DNA of 64,000 nucleotides, from NCBI GenBank assembly GCA_002011235.1, contig MTMO01000007.1:40804-104803 (forward strand), written 5' to 3'. Numbering within the stretch: the first letter of the stretch is position 1; every line of letters starts with the position of its first letter. A program made the translations under genes and the position numbers. Origin of the DNA: Archaeoglobus sp. JdFR-27. Its GTDB lineage: Archaea > Halobacteriota > Archaeoglobi > Archaeoglobales > Archaeoglobaceae. The notes beneath the pieces were generated by a model, which worked only from the letters and a program-made list of their open reading frames with translations, did no database searches and was not told the DNA's origin. This document shows positions 32,469 to 41,844 of the stretch, one piece after another.

Positions 32469-33749
32469 TCACGCACCCCCGACAAATGCTCTAACAACAG
32501 TCGGCGGAGCGCCATCCGACACAGGAACGAGCTGCCCAGCCTTCCCGCAAAAACCCGGGTCGAACTTCAATCCCTTGCCTATTTTTATATCTTTCAGGAT
32601 TTCAAGTGTGTGACCACTCAGCGAGACGTCTTTAATCATCTTTCCAACTTCTCCTTTAATTATAAGATAACCGTACTGGGCACTGAAGTGGAAGTAGCCC
32701 GTTGCCGGATTCGTTTCTCCACCTCTTGTTCCAACCAAATAAACTCCATTTCCGACACTTTCAAGCAACTCATCGAATTCATAATCTCCTTCATCTATGT
32801 ACGTGTTGCTCATCCTAATTAGAGGTTCAGTAACTCCCTGACTCCTTGAGTTTCCCGGAACACCGTTTAGTTTTTTGGCCGTCTCTCTCGAATGCAAAAA
32901 TTCCTTGAAAACTCCTCGCTCAATAACGACTTTTTTTCTCGCTTTAACGCCTTCATCATCAAACGGGAAGAATCCGAATTCCTCCCTAAGCGGGTCATCG
33001 TAAACGAAAAGCTCTTCAGGCCCGACTTTTATTCCCGTTTGCTTGAGAACGCTCGCCCCCCTCAACAAATGATCCGCTTCAACCGCATGCCCGAAAGCCT
33101 CATGAATGAAAACACCACCCAGCGAAGGGTCCATTAATACTGGCATTTTTCCAGAGGGTGGACTTAAAGCGTGCAATAGCTCTTTCAACTTCGAAGTTAT
33201 CTCTGCTGCCATCTCAAAGGGTTCATCTCCTGAAACAATCTCGAAACCTCCAGCCCTGAAAAGCCTTTTTGAGAGAAACTGAAGGGTTCCATCCTTTGCG
33301 ACAGCCTGAATCGCGATGCCTGTTCTGGGAACCTTGTAACTCACCTCAGCACCCGAAGAATTAGTGTAACGAAACTCCCTTATGTATTCGATGTAACTTA
33401 TTCTCGTGCTTACAATATAATCTGCTTTCAGCTCTTTCTCAATTTCCTTTAACAGTTTTACCTTCTCTTCCACATCAATTGTGTCTACGTTGATCCTCTG
33501 CCTGAACTCATAATGGCCACTATCAACAGACTGGTCGATCTCAACATCTCCTTCCATCACATTTCTTTCTGCCAGCTCTAAACCAACTCTATCATCGACA
33601 AGTCCATTGTAAACTCCCCACGATCCATTTTTCAAAACCCTAAAGCTTTTTCCAGCGTAGTTCTCGTATTTTGGCTTTTCAAGCGATCCATTCTCAAGAT
33701 TTAAAGAAAAGGATCTTGTCTTTAAATACCTAATATCGTGGAAACTCAT
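32469..33749 (-). CDS. tldD: TldD metalloprotease subunit
   Basis: 426-residue catalytic subunit. The zinc motif HEAFGHAVEAD (HExxxH) lies in the middle of the protein, preceded by MPVLMDPSLGGVF and followed by the FFPFDDEGVKARKK block; a C-terminal CGKAGQLVPVSDGAPP carries the third metal ligand region. Its start at 33749 opens with MSFHDIRYLKTRS. TldE is immediately downstream with no gap. The heterodimer is cytosolic and acts on small unfolded peptides. Confidence 0.92.
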   Translation of the reverse strand: MSFHDIRYLKTRSFSLNLENGSLEKPKYENYAGKSFRVLKNGSWGVYNGLVDDRVGLELAERNVMEGDVEIDQSVDSGHYEFRQRINVDTIDVEEKVKLLKEIEKELKADYIVSTRISYIEYIREFRYTNSSGAEVSYKVPRTGIAIQAVAKDGTLQFLSKRLFRAGGFEIVSGDEPFEMAAEITSKLKELLHALSPPSGKMPVLMDPSLGGVFIHEAFGHAVEADHLLRGASVLKQTGIKVGPEELFVYDDPLREEFGFFPFDDEGVKARKKVVIERGVFKEFLHSRETAKKLNGVPGNSRSQGVTEPLIRMSNTYIDEGDYEFDELLESVGNGVYLVGTRGGETNPATGYFHFSAQYGYLIIKGEVGKMIKDVSLSGHTLEILKDIKIGKGLKFDPGFCGKAGQLVPVSDGAPPTVVRAFVGGA

Positions 33750-33836
33750 AGTTGGTTAAAAGTTTCTAGGATAAAAAAGTGTTTGTTTTTCAAAAAATGA
33801 AAGAAATTTAACTCGGAAATAACCCAATTTTCAATT

Positions 33837-35063
33837 TTACAGTTTCGCCGGAAACAAGCCTCCATGCTTCAAAACAAATGTTTCCGGTTCATATAAGACC
33901 GTTACATGATACACGTTCACCATCCCAAGGACTTCACCTTTCTTTATTTCTAGATCTTTATATGGTAAGAACACAGCCTGATCTACTCTCTTTTCATCTT
34001 CAACCATCCTGGGTGGTTCTTTACTAAAAACATCAAGAATTACACCACCTGGATGGTTTTTCCCTGTTAATGGCTGAACTATTGTGGATGCTGGAAATTC
34101 AATTTTTTCAATTTTGATTGTATCCACTTCGTTCGCTTTTAATTCCTTATTTTCAGTGGATATCAACGGTTCCAATCTACCCATCAGGCTTCTCTTGAAC
34201 TGGAAAGGCTTTATTTCAAACTCTTTTCTCAAAACTCTCTCACCCTTCCAGAAGACAAGATTTCCCCTCTGCGTTTTTAGAAGATACTTTATGATGCTTT
34301 TAGATCTCTCCCCAACTGAGATATTGTAAATATTTAATATCCCGATTATGTCACCCTTTTGGATTTCTCCATCGAAAACCGGCATGAAAAGAGCCTTTGA
34401 GACTGTTCGATTTTCCTCAATTTTCTTTGGTTTTCCACGGAGGTATAGATCCAATACCACTCCATAAGCATTTCTCATAATAAAAAGAGGTACTGGGATG
34501 GCGTTTGCCGGTATCTCAACAGAAGAGATTTCGATTAACTTGGGTTCCCCTTTAGTAACCATTGCATCCTGCTCTGCTATCAATGGACACCACTCGGCAA
34601 AGTGCCACCTCCGATACCACATCTCAGAGACTTTTGCCTTTTCCCTTCTCAGCTCCCCATTGGTTTTGTAAACGATTTGAATATTTCTTTTCGATAATTG
34701 ATTTTCAACCATCCTAAGCTCAGGCACCTTTCCAAGGATAAACACTTTAATTACGCCTAGCAGATCTCCCTCCTCAACAAAACCATCTTCAATTGGAAGA
34801 AATGAGGCTTCATTCAGTGTTAGTTCTTCAGTCTCTGTTGATCCATGAACATCCAAGACGATACCATAGGCATGTCTTATCACTGAAAGAGTGGAGGAGA
34901 TCGTTGAAGGGGGAACACCAAATGGTTCGATTTTAATTCTCCTCACTTTACCCCTTTTAACTTCCACACTTTCGTCTGCAACAAGGAGTTTGAGATATGC
35001 GTAGTTTGTAAGTCTGTAGGCTATAGGTTCTGAAGTTAAAACCCCGGCCAATTCTGTATTCAT
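33837..35063 (-). CDS. Three-repeat DUF22-domain protein
   Basis: 408 residues built of three tandem copies of about 130 residues. Each copy carries a -GVVLD- strand (HAYGIVLDVHG, NAYGVVLDLYL, HPGGVILDVFS) and a second motif (ASFLPIEDGFVEEGDLLGVI, ALFMPVFDGEIQKGDIIGIL, AVFLPYKDLEIKKGEVLGMV). I take this as the archaeal DUF22 family, whose function is unknown; the second motif resembles the turn of a biotinyl/barrel-sandwich fold, where a hydrophilic loop precedes G-D/E-hhG. No membrane segment. It lies between TldD and LonB on the same strand, both proteolytic, which may hint at a protein quality role. Confidence 0.75.
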   Translation of the reverse strand: MNTELAGVLTSEPIAYRLTNYAYLKLLVADESVEVKRGKVRRIKIEPFGVPPSTISSTLSVIRHAYGIVLDVHGSTETEELTLNEASFLPIEDGFVEEGDLLGVIKVFILGKVPELRMVENQLSKRNIQIVYKTNGELRREKAKVSEMWYRRWHFAEWCPLIAEQDAMVTKGEPKLIEISSVEIPANAIPVPLFIMRNAYGVVLDLYLRGKPKKIEENRTVSKALFMPVFDGEIQKGDIIGILNIYNISVGERSKSIIKYLLKTQRGNLVFWKGERVLRKEFEIKPFQFKRSLMGRLEPLISTENKELKANEVDTIKIEKIEFPASTIVQPLTGKNHPGGVILDVFSKEPPRMVEDEKRVDQAVFLPYKDLEIKKGEVLGMVNVYHVTVLYEPETFVLKHGGLFPAKL

Positions 35064-35123
35064 AACAAATGATTAATCATTAAAATTTAAAAAAGTTTTG
35101 TTAATGTTTGTTAGTTATGTTCA

Positions 35124-37010
35124 TCAACTTAAACTCGAGATTTCTCTGAGTTTACCAAGTAACCTTGTTTTGTTGCTACCACTCAGCAAGCTATACTCAA
35201 GCACCTCATCGATCCTGCCAACAGGAATTATCTCAATCTTGCCCTGATTCTCACTATCCAACAGCACATCATCGAGGTTGTCCTTTGGAATTATCACTCT
35301 CTTTATTCCTGCCTGAATCGCAGCCTCTATCTTCTGCGTTACTCCACCTACCGGTAAAACCTCGCCCTTAACCGAGAGTGAACCGGTCATTGCAACACTC
35401 TGATCAACCGGAATTCCCTCTATCGCCGATATTACAGCTGTTGCGATACTTATGCTTGCAGAATCTCCCTCTACACCCTCATACGTTCCAACGAACTGTA
35501 TGTGAACATCCATGTTTGTGATATCCTTCCCTATGAATTTCTTTACTATCGCTGAAACGTTCATAACAGCCTCCCTTGCAATCTCCTGAAGTCTTCCCGT
35601 TGCTATTACCTTTCCTTCCTCCTTGCTAAGAGCTGGTGTAACTTCTGCAATTATCGGCAACACAACTCCTGCTGACTCACCAATCACAGCCAAACCATTA
35701 ACCCTTCCAACCTCTTCTCCTTCAACTATGAATAGCCGATAATCTCGCCTTCTTTCAATATACTTGTCTGCAAGTTGCTCTTCAATGGTTTTTGCAATCT
35801 TTTTAGCCCTCAATACATGCTCAAGTCTCACAATATCGGAATTTTCACTTTTCGCTATATCGCCTGCGGTTCTTATTAGCCCTCCAAGCTCTCTGAGCCT
35901 TAGTGTTAGGTGGTTTCTCCTTCCAGCCCTTCTCTTTGCCTCTCTAATTATCTCCGCAGTTGCATATCTGTCGAAATGCGGGATTTTCCCATCCTTCCTA
36001 ACTTCCTGAGCAATAAATCTAACAAGTTTTCTCCTGTTCTCCTCTGTGTCCTTCATCGTGTCGTTCATATAGATCTCATAGCCATAGCCTTCAATCCTGC
36101 TCCTCAAGGCGGGATGCATTCCCGTTAAAGCGTCGAGATTTCCAGCAGCGACGAGGATGAAGTCACAAGGTACTGGCTCGGTTCGAACCATTGCACCGCT
36201 GCTTCTCTCAGACTGGCCTGTGATTGGAAACTTCTTCTCCTGCAAAGCTGTAAGTATCTTCTGCTGAGATTCAATCGTTAGCGTGTTTATCTCATCTATG
36301 TAGAGCACTCCCCTGTGGGCGCGATGGATCGCTCCGGCCTCAACCCTCTCATGGGCAGGAGTTTCCAAACCCCCGCTCTGGAAAGGATCATGCCTGACAT
36401 CCCCGAAAAGCGCACCAGCATGTGCCCCGGTTGCATCCTCAAACGGTGCTGTTTCCTTATCCTGATTATTTACCAAGAGTTTTGGAACGTTTCTTTCTTC
36501 CTTTGGAAGCATGTACCTTGCAACAAGGAAGAGCATTGCAGCGGCGATAATTCCCCATAGAATCTCTCCCTGGATTGCTGCATAACCCACAATGAATATT
36601 ACAAGCATGAAAAGGAAAAAGTTCCTCGCCTGAGCCTTTTTCATTGCCTCCTGCTTGTAAGCATCAACTATCTCTTTCCCCTTTCCTGCAGGAACAGTTC
36701 TGATTTTTGGTTGATTCGAATCCTCAGGATTTGGGTAGACGAGAATGTCCTCAAGCTCTTCCCTTGGCAGAAGTTCTGCCATAGCCTTTGCCAACATGGA
36801 CTTTCCGGTTCCAGGGGAGCCTATAAGCATCACATGTCTTTTCTGAACTGCGGCTTTCTTTATCGCCTCTACTGCATCATCCTGCCCTATAACCTGATCC
36901 ACGAGCTTCTCTGGAACTTCGATCTCTGCGGTAGTCTCAAATTCCCTGAAACCTACCAGCTCATCCACATCCGTCATCAGTTTTTCAAGGGTTACTTCTT
37001 TCATGTCCAT
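35124..37010 (-). CDS. lonB: Archaeal membrane-anchored Lon protease (LonB)
   Basis: 628 residues. AAA+ module with Walker A GSPGTGKSMLAKA near residue 60, interrupted by two transmembrane helices at about 125-165 (FFLFMLVIFIVGYAAIQG and ILWGIIAAAMLFLVARYML), as in archaeal LonB. Walker B follows (VLYIDEINTL). The C-terminal S16 protease domain has catalytic Ser517 (EGDSAS) and Lys560 (GGVTQKIEAA). It degrades unfolded and membrane proteins at the inner face of the membrane. A TATA element TTATTTAAATT about 25 bases upstream fits leaderless initiation at 37010. Confidence 0.95.
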   Translation of the reverse strand: MDMKEVTLEKLMTDVDELVGFREFETTAEIEVPEKLVDQVIGQDDAVEAIKKAAVQKRHVMLIGSPGTGKSMLAKAMAELLPREELEDILVYPNPEDSNQPKIRTVPAGKGKEIVDAYKQEAMKKAQARNFFLFMLVIFIVGYAAIQGEILWGIIAAAMLFLVARYMLPKEERNVPKLLVNNQDKETAPFEDATGAHAGALFGDVRHDPFQSGGLETPAHERVEAGAIHRAHRGVLYIDEINTLTIESQQKILTALQEKKFPITGQSERSSGAMVRTEPVPCDFILVAAGNLDALTGMHPALRSRIEGYGYEIYMNDTMKDTEENRRKLVRFIAQEVRKDGKIPHFDRYATAEIIREAKRRAGRRNHLTLRLRELGGLIRTAGDIAKSENSDIVRLEHVLRAKKIAKTIEEQLADKYIERRRDYRLFIVEGEEVGRVNGLAVIGESAGVVLPIIAEVTPALSKEEGKVIATGRLQEIAREAVMNVSAIVKKFIGKDITNMDVHIQFVGTYEGVEGDSASISIATAVISAIEGIPVDQSVAMTGSLSVKGEVLPVGGVTQKIEAAIQAGIKRVIIPKDNLDDVLLDSENQGKIEIIPVGRIDEVLEYSLLSGSNKTRLLGKLREISSLS

Positions 37011-37416
37011 TTAAAACTAAGCCCGATTAATTTAAATAAGTTATGCAATAAGGAATGAGAATAAAATTGCTCTTTAAAATTTTAAATTAAAATCGAGGGC
37101 AACTCAATTTGAAAACTCATTTAGGCTTTTCCGCCACAGCAGTCAGATACATGTTATCACTAAATCTCCCTTTGTAGAAACTCTATTCTATGAAAGCGGC
37201 ACTTTTCCAAGAAAAATCTACCAAACGATTACCGTTCCACATCCCACATTCAGTATCGTTTTGATTTTTCTCTTAAGAAATTCCTAGACTATTTTTTCAA
37301 CCGTCTTGCATCCTTTTCTATATTAAAGTTGTATACCTATATACTTCCCATATATTCCATGCCTATCAATTCGGTTTTAGAGGTTTAAGAAATAGAAAAA
37401 ATGAAAATTATGAAAG
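37011..37416. other. Intergenic region between LonB and ribonucleotide reductase genes
   Basis: About 400 bases. It contains the LonB promoter (minus strand, near 37030-37040) and a possible decayed gene end at 37118-37262 (listed separately). The remainder is A/T-rich with no credible frame. Confidence 0.4.
37118..37262 (-). pseudogene. Possible scrap of a SAM-dependent methyltransferase
   Basis: On the minus strand one frame gives TILNVGCGTVIVW, similar to methyltransferase motif I, and about 80 bases later another frame reads SFYKGRFSDNMYLTAVAEKPK before TGA at 37118-37120, similar to the C-terminal beta hairpin of such enzymes. The middle is missing and a stop lies just before SFYKG. If real, it is the two ends of a gene joined by deletion. 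Confidence 0.28.
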
Positions 37417-40400
37417 TTATCCACATTTCGTATATCCACACATCCTGCACATCATGCAGCCTTCGCTGTACTCGAGAATATTTCCACATTCAGGACAAAC
37501 CCCACCGATCATTTTAGTCTTTGGCTTCTCTTCAAACTCTGTCAGGGGCTTGATTCCTTCAAGATCGACTCTGATCTTTGTGTACTCTCCTCTGAGATAT
37601 TTTTCAAGGACTTTTGCAACTCCGTCGGCACAGGAGGTTATTATCTCATTCTCCTCAAAACCAATGGAGGGGCACCTTATTCCTTTAAGCTGCCTGATTA
37701 TTGCATCCGGATTTACCCAGCTCCTAAGAGCTATTGAGATAAGCCTTCCTATGGCTTCAGTCTGCGAAGCAGCACACCCACCACTTTTGCCGAGCTGGAC
37801 GAATACCTCTGCTATACCATGCTCATCCTCGTTTATCGTGACATAAAGTGATCCGCATCCAGTTTTAGTTTCAATCGTCCTCCCTCTCGTTACCTTTGGC
37901 CTGGGCCTTGGTTCTATGAGTGTTACCGGTTTAACAGCATGGACCTTCTTCTTTTCTTCCTCTTTTTTCTTCAGGCTCAACACCTGCTCTTCTCTGCTTC
38001 CATCCCTGTAAACTGTCAATCCTTTACAACCAAGTTCATATGCAAGCATAAAGGCCTTCTCAATATCCTGTCTTGTGGCTGAATTTGGCATGTTTATCGT
38101 TTTACTGACCGCATTGTCGGTATACTTCTGGAAGGCTGCCTGCATCCTTACATGCCACTCAGGAGAAATTTCTAAAGCGCATTTGAAGACTCTCCTAATT
38201 TCCTCCGGAACCTCTCCAATTCCTTCGAGTGTTCCAGTTTCTGCAATTCTTGAAATTAGTTCCTCGCTGTAGAGACCTGAATCTCTAAGAAGTTTTTCAA
38301 AAATGGGATTTACCTCGAAAAACTCCTCACCATCGAGGATGTTCTTTCTTCTGTAAGCTAGTGCGAAAATCGGCTCTATACCACTCGAGCAGCCTGCTAT
38401 GATGCTTATGGTGCCAGTTGGAGCTATGGTTGTTGTGGTCGCATTCCTCATTTTAATTCCTTCCTTCTCCCATATACTACCTTCCCAGTTCGGAAAAACT
38501 CCTCTTTCCTCGGCTAAAGCTTGAGATGCTTTGTGACTCTCATCTTGGATAAAACCCATCACCTTCTCAGCAAGCTGTAACGCTTCATCGCTGTCATATG
38601 GGATTCCCAACAGGAAAAGCATGTCAGCCCAGCCCATAACACCAAGGCCGATCTTCCTGTTTGCCAGGGTCATTTCTTCAATCTCAGGAATTGGATAACC
38701 ATTTACGTCAACTACATCATCCAGGAACCTCACACACGTCCATACAACCTCCCTTAAGTAATCCCAGTCTATATCCCCATTTTTAACGAACTTTGCAAGA
38801 TTTATGCTGCCAAGATTACACGATTCGTATGAAAGCAAGGGTTGCTCGCCACAGTTATGCACAACTAAGCCGTTTGCATCGAAAGCATTTATTCCGGGAA
38901 TGGAGGTATCATAGACTTCCTCCATGCCGTCAAAAACGATTTCATCAATTGTAGCAGTAAATCTCTCTCTATTTGGCATTCTTTTATAATTATTTATTAG
39001 CTGCTCGAGCTTTTTCAGCTTTTCAGCATCTCCAAAGCCAATTCTTTCGAAAAATACAAGCACATTGTCGTTGGAGATTACGAGCTCATGCTGATCTTTG
39101 ATCTCATACTCTTTTAAGCCTCCCCTACCATCGGGAAGAAGTTTTTTACCTGACTTTCTCCTGTTTTCGTAGATCTTAGAGCTTATACCTAACCTCAAGA
39201 GCATTCTCTGGATGGCTTTCAGCAGTTGGAGATTACTCTGGGAAAGCCTTATGCTAACACCTTTCGACTGATTACCAATTACAGAGCCGTCAGCATCAAA
39301 CAACCCTCGCAGAAAACCTCGGTAGAAGTCGGAAGATACTTTCTCAATTTCAGATGTGATCTCTTTTCCATGCTCCAAACCCAATTCACAAACAATTTTC
39401 TTCAAATATGCCGTTGATAGTCTGTACTCATTTCTGTTTTTCACCTCAATCCAGCCTTTGAAATCCGAACGATGTGGGAATCTAGATGTATAGGAATAAG
39501 CTCTTTTTCTTACAGACTTGGGCCCTTCATTTCTCCCCCACGAGGACAGAACAACCTTATCCCGCTTTATCGTTCCATCTCCAATTAAAAGCCCAACCAG
39601 ATAGCCCTCCGCCTCTCCATACTTGCCTCGCCAACTATTTACGCTTCTATGATTATTTATTACGATCTCATCTCCCCTCTTTAGCTCTGAAACCTCAACC
39701 CATTCAGTTTCAATCCTGTGTCTTGTCTTTTTCTTTACCTTGAGAACCGGATGATTTGATGTGAGCCTGAGCTCGTAGCCTTCTTTCGTTTTTAATCTGA
39801 AAACTTCTTTAACTCCTGTTTTAAAGAAGCCCTCATCACAACTTTCCCATCTTTCGCCATTGACAATCGCCTCAAATTTTTTGCCGATCAGATCTCTAAC
39901 TTGCCTAGGCCCTTCAGAAGTCATTATCCACGTATCAGAGGTTACGCAAGGATTTGTAGCTTCAATTTCACCTACATTTGGTGTTGGGTTGAATTTATTC
40001 ACAGTATCTATGAAAACAGCCCCTGGCTCACCATTTCTCCAGGCTCCATCCACCATCAGATCAAAAATCCTTCTTGCAGGAATTTTCCTCACAACCTCTC
40101 CTGTCCTCGGATTTATAAGCTCGTAATCCTCTCCATTCTTGAGAGCTTCCATGAATTTGTCCGTTACGGCGACGCTTATGTTAAAATTCCTCAAAACACC
40201 TTCTTCCCTTTTTGCGGTGATAAATTCTTCAATGTCGGGATGATGAACATTAAGAATTCCCATATTTGCCCCTCTTCTCCTGCCTCCCTGCTTTATTTGC
40301 TCGGTAGCGGCATCAAAGATTTTCATAAAGCTTACAGGCCCGCTTGCAACCCCCATCGTAGATTTTACAATGTCCCCTGAGGGTCTTAAGCGGGAAAAGC

Positions 40401-40752
40401 TAAAACCGGTTCCACCTCCTGACTTCTGAACTTTTGCCATATCAGTTAAAGCTTTGAAAATTCCCTCAATTGAGTCTTCAACAGGAATTACAAAACATGC
40501 GGATAGCTGATTCAGGTTTGTGCCTGCATTCATAAGCGTTGGACTGTTAGGCATGAATATCTGGCCGTAAATTAGGTCGAAAAATTTCTTGGCCCAGTGT
40601 TCCACATCATTCCCGTAATTTTCCTCAGCCTTGGCTATAGCTTTAGCTACCCTCCAGCACATCTCTTCGGGGGTTTCAATAACCTTGCCCTCTTCATCCT
40701 TCAAAAGATACCTTTTCTGCAGAACAACCTCTGCAGTTTTCGTTAGCTCCAT
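37417..40752 (-). CDS. nrdJ: Adenosylcobalamin-dependent ribonucleotide reductase (class II, NrdJ) with intein
   Basis: 1111 residues encoded, about 746 after protein splicing. Reduces ribonucleotides to deoxyribonucleotides with a B12-derived thiyl radical. Extein motifs: [39 protein letters not shown], then [20 protein letters not shown], and the phosphate-binding [20 protein letters not shown]. The C-terminal tail has a zinc-ribbon ([20 protein letters not shown]), usual in archaeal NrdJ. The intein interrupts NP/CGE at residues 269-633. No ATP cone is seen at the N-terminus. ATG follows AGGAGGT; three GAGGTAGA words stand in the leader. Confidence 0.95.
   Translation of the reverse strand: [1111 protein letters not shown]
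38854..39948 (-). mobile_element. Intein with LAGLIDADG homing endonuclease in nrdJ
   Basis: 365 residues from Cys1 ([13 protein letters not shown], block A) through block B (TSNHPVLKV) to block F/G ([20 protein letters not shown]) with terminal Asn and a following extein Cys. The LAGLIDADG blocks are both present ([13 protein letters not shown] and [14 protein letters not shown]), each with its acidic residue, so the homing endonuclease may still cut. The site, directly before the Cys of NPCGEQPL, is a known RIR1 intein insertion point in the substrate-binding core. Exact termini are fixed by Cys at 39948 and Asn at 38854. Confidence 0.93.
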
Positions 40753-41064
40753 GTTCTACCTCCTCTCTACCTCAATTCTACCTCAATTATATCTAAATAT
40801 AGTACATTCTTTAAATTTTTAAATTTCACTGGAAACAAAGCTTGAAAAGGGTTGCATCGGAAGAAGTTGTAAACTCTAAATTAACTCTGAACCCCTCTAA
40901 AACTTTAACGAATCAATTTATAAGGGGATTGCCAAAGCCAAATTTTCTAAACCTCAGAGTTCCAAGCAGTGCAACAATCATGCTATTGGTTAGCTGAATT
41001 GGGTTTGTGAAGACTGAGAGAATAAAAGAGATAACCTTATATCCTTAGGGCAAAAACTGAACTC
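40753..41064. other. Divergent spacer between nrdJ and the flavoprotein gene
   Basis: About 310 bases. The nrdJ side holds a TATA-like CTATATTTAG (minus strand, near 40795) and three copies of GAGGTAGA before the ATG. Around 40919-41029 the minus strand has a 43-codon open frame with hydrophobic, protein-like text (SMIVALLGTLRFRKFGFG) but no usable start; it may be the end of a lost membrane protein. Confidence 0.35.
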
Positions 41065-41844
41065 ATGCCTCTTAAACTTCTTAGTATTGTGGCAACGGAA
41101 AGGAAGAATGGGAATAGCGTTCTTGCATCAAAATATATAGCAAAGAAGCTTGGAGTGGAACTTGAGATTGTGAATCTCGCTAAACTCGACATACGACCTT
41201 GCAAAGCATGCTACAAATGCCTCTACGGAGAGGACTGCTTGATAGAGGACGATGTTGAGGAGATATTTGGTGCTATTGAAAGAGCTGACGCAATACTGAT
41301 TAGTTCTCCTGTTTACTGGCTCGATGCAACTGGAAAGCTTAAAGCATTTCTTGACAGATGCTTTATGTCTCTAAAATACCATGAAAAATTCAGAGAAAAG
41401 AAAGCTTTGGTTCTAACTTACCATGGCTTCAACGAGATGATTGGGTGGGCTTCTGCAACTCATTTGGTTTTGGCAAGAATTCTCGGTTTCGATGTGTTAG
41501 CGAACATAGAACTTAGAGCTGCTCTACCAGCGGAGATCTTCACAGATAAAGAGACCTTTAAGAAGCTTGAACTGGCAGCAGAACTTCTGAAGAAAGGGGA
41601 GACGAGAATTTTTGAGAATCAATGCCCTATCTGCATGAGTATAATTTTCAGAGTTGAGAATGGTACTCTTCTCTGCCCAGTATGTGGCTCGAAGCTCGAT
41701 CTCGAATTGAATTTAATAGAAAAAGGGGAGAAATTCTCAGAGGAGTGGATAGTCGAGCACTTCAGCAAGGAGCTTGTAGGCCTCAAAGAAAAGTTCAAGG
41801 AGATAAAGGATGAGTTAAAAGAGGCTGCGAAGATAGTCGAATGA
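41065..41844 (+). CDS. Iron-sulfur flavoprotein / NADPH-dependent FMN reductase family
   Basis: 259 residues. Flavodoxin-like fold starting LLSIVATERKNGNSVLAS (FMN phosphate loop), with a compact cysteine motif CKACYKCLYGEDCL near residue 47 typical of Isf iron-sulfur flavoproteins, and SPVYWLDATGKLKAFLDR for the flavin ring site. The C-terminal end adds a rubredoxin-like knuckle (CPICMS...CPVCGSKL). Such proteins move electrons from ferredoxin in oxygen or metabolic defence. The HIT gene overlaps its stop, forming an operon. Confidence 0.85.
   Translation: MPLKLLSIVATERKNGNSVLASKYIAKKLGVELEIVNLAKLDIRPCKACYKCLYGEDCLIEDDVEEIFGAIERADAILISSPVYWLDATGKLKAFLDRCFMSLKYHEKFREKKALVLTYHGFNEMIGWASATHLVLARILGFDVLANIELRAALPAEIFTDKETFKKLELAAELLKKGETRIFENQCPICMSIIFRVENGTLLCPVCGSKLDLELNLIEKGEKFSEEWIVEHFSKELVGLKEKFKEIKDELKEAAKIVE

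Noticed and set aside
31891..32613. 240-codon plus-strand frame
   Set aside because: Antisense shadow of TldE/TldD; no ribosome site and biased Ser/Phe composition.
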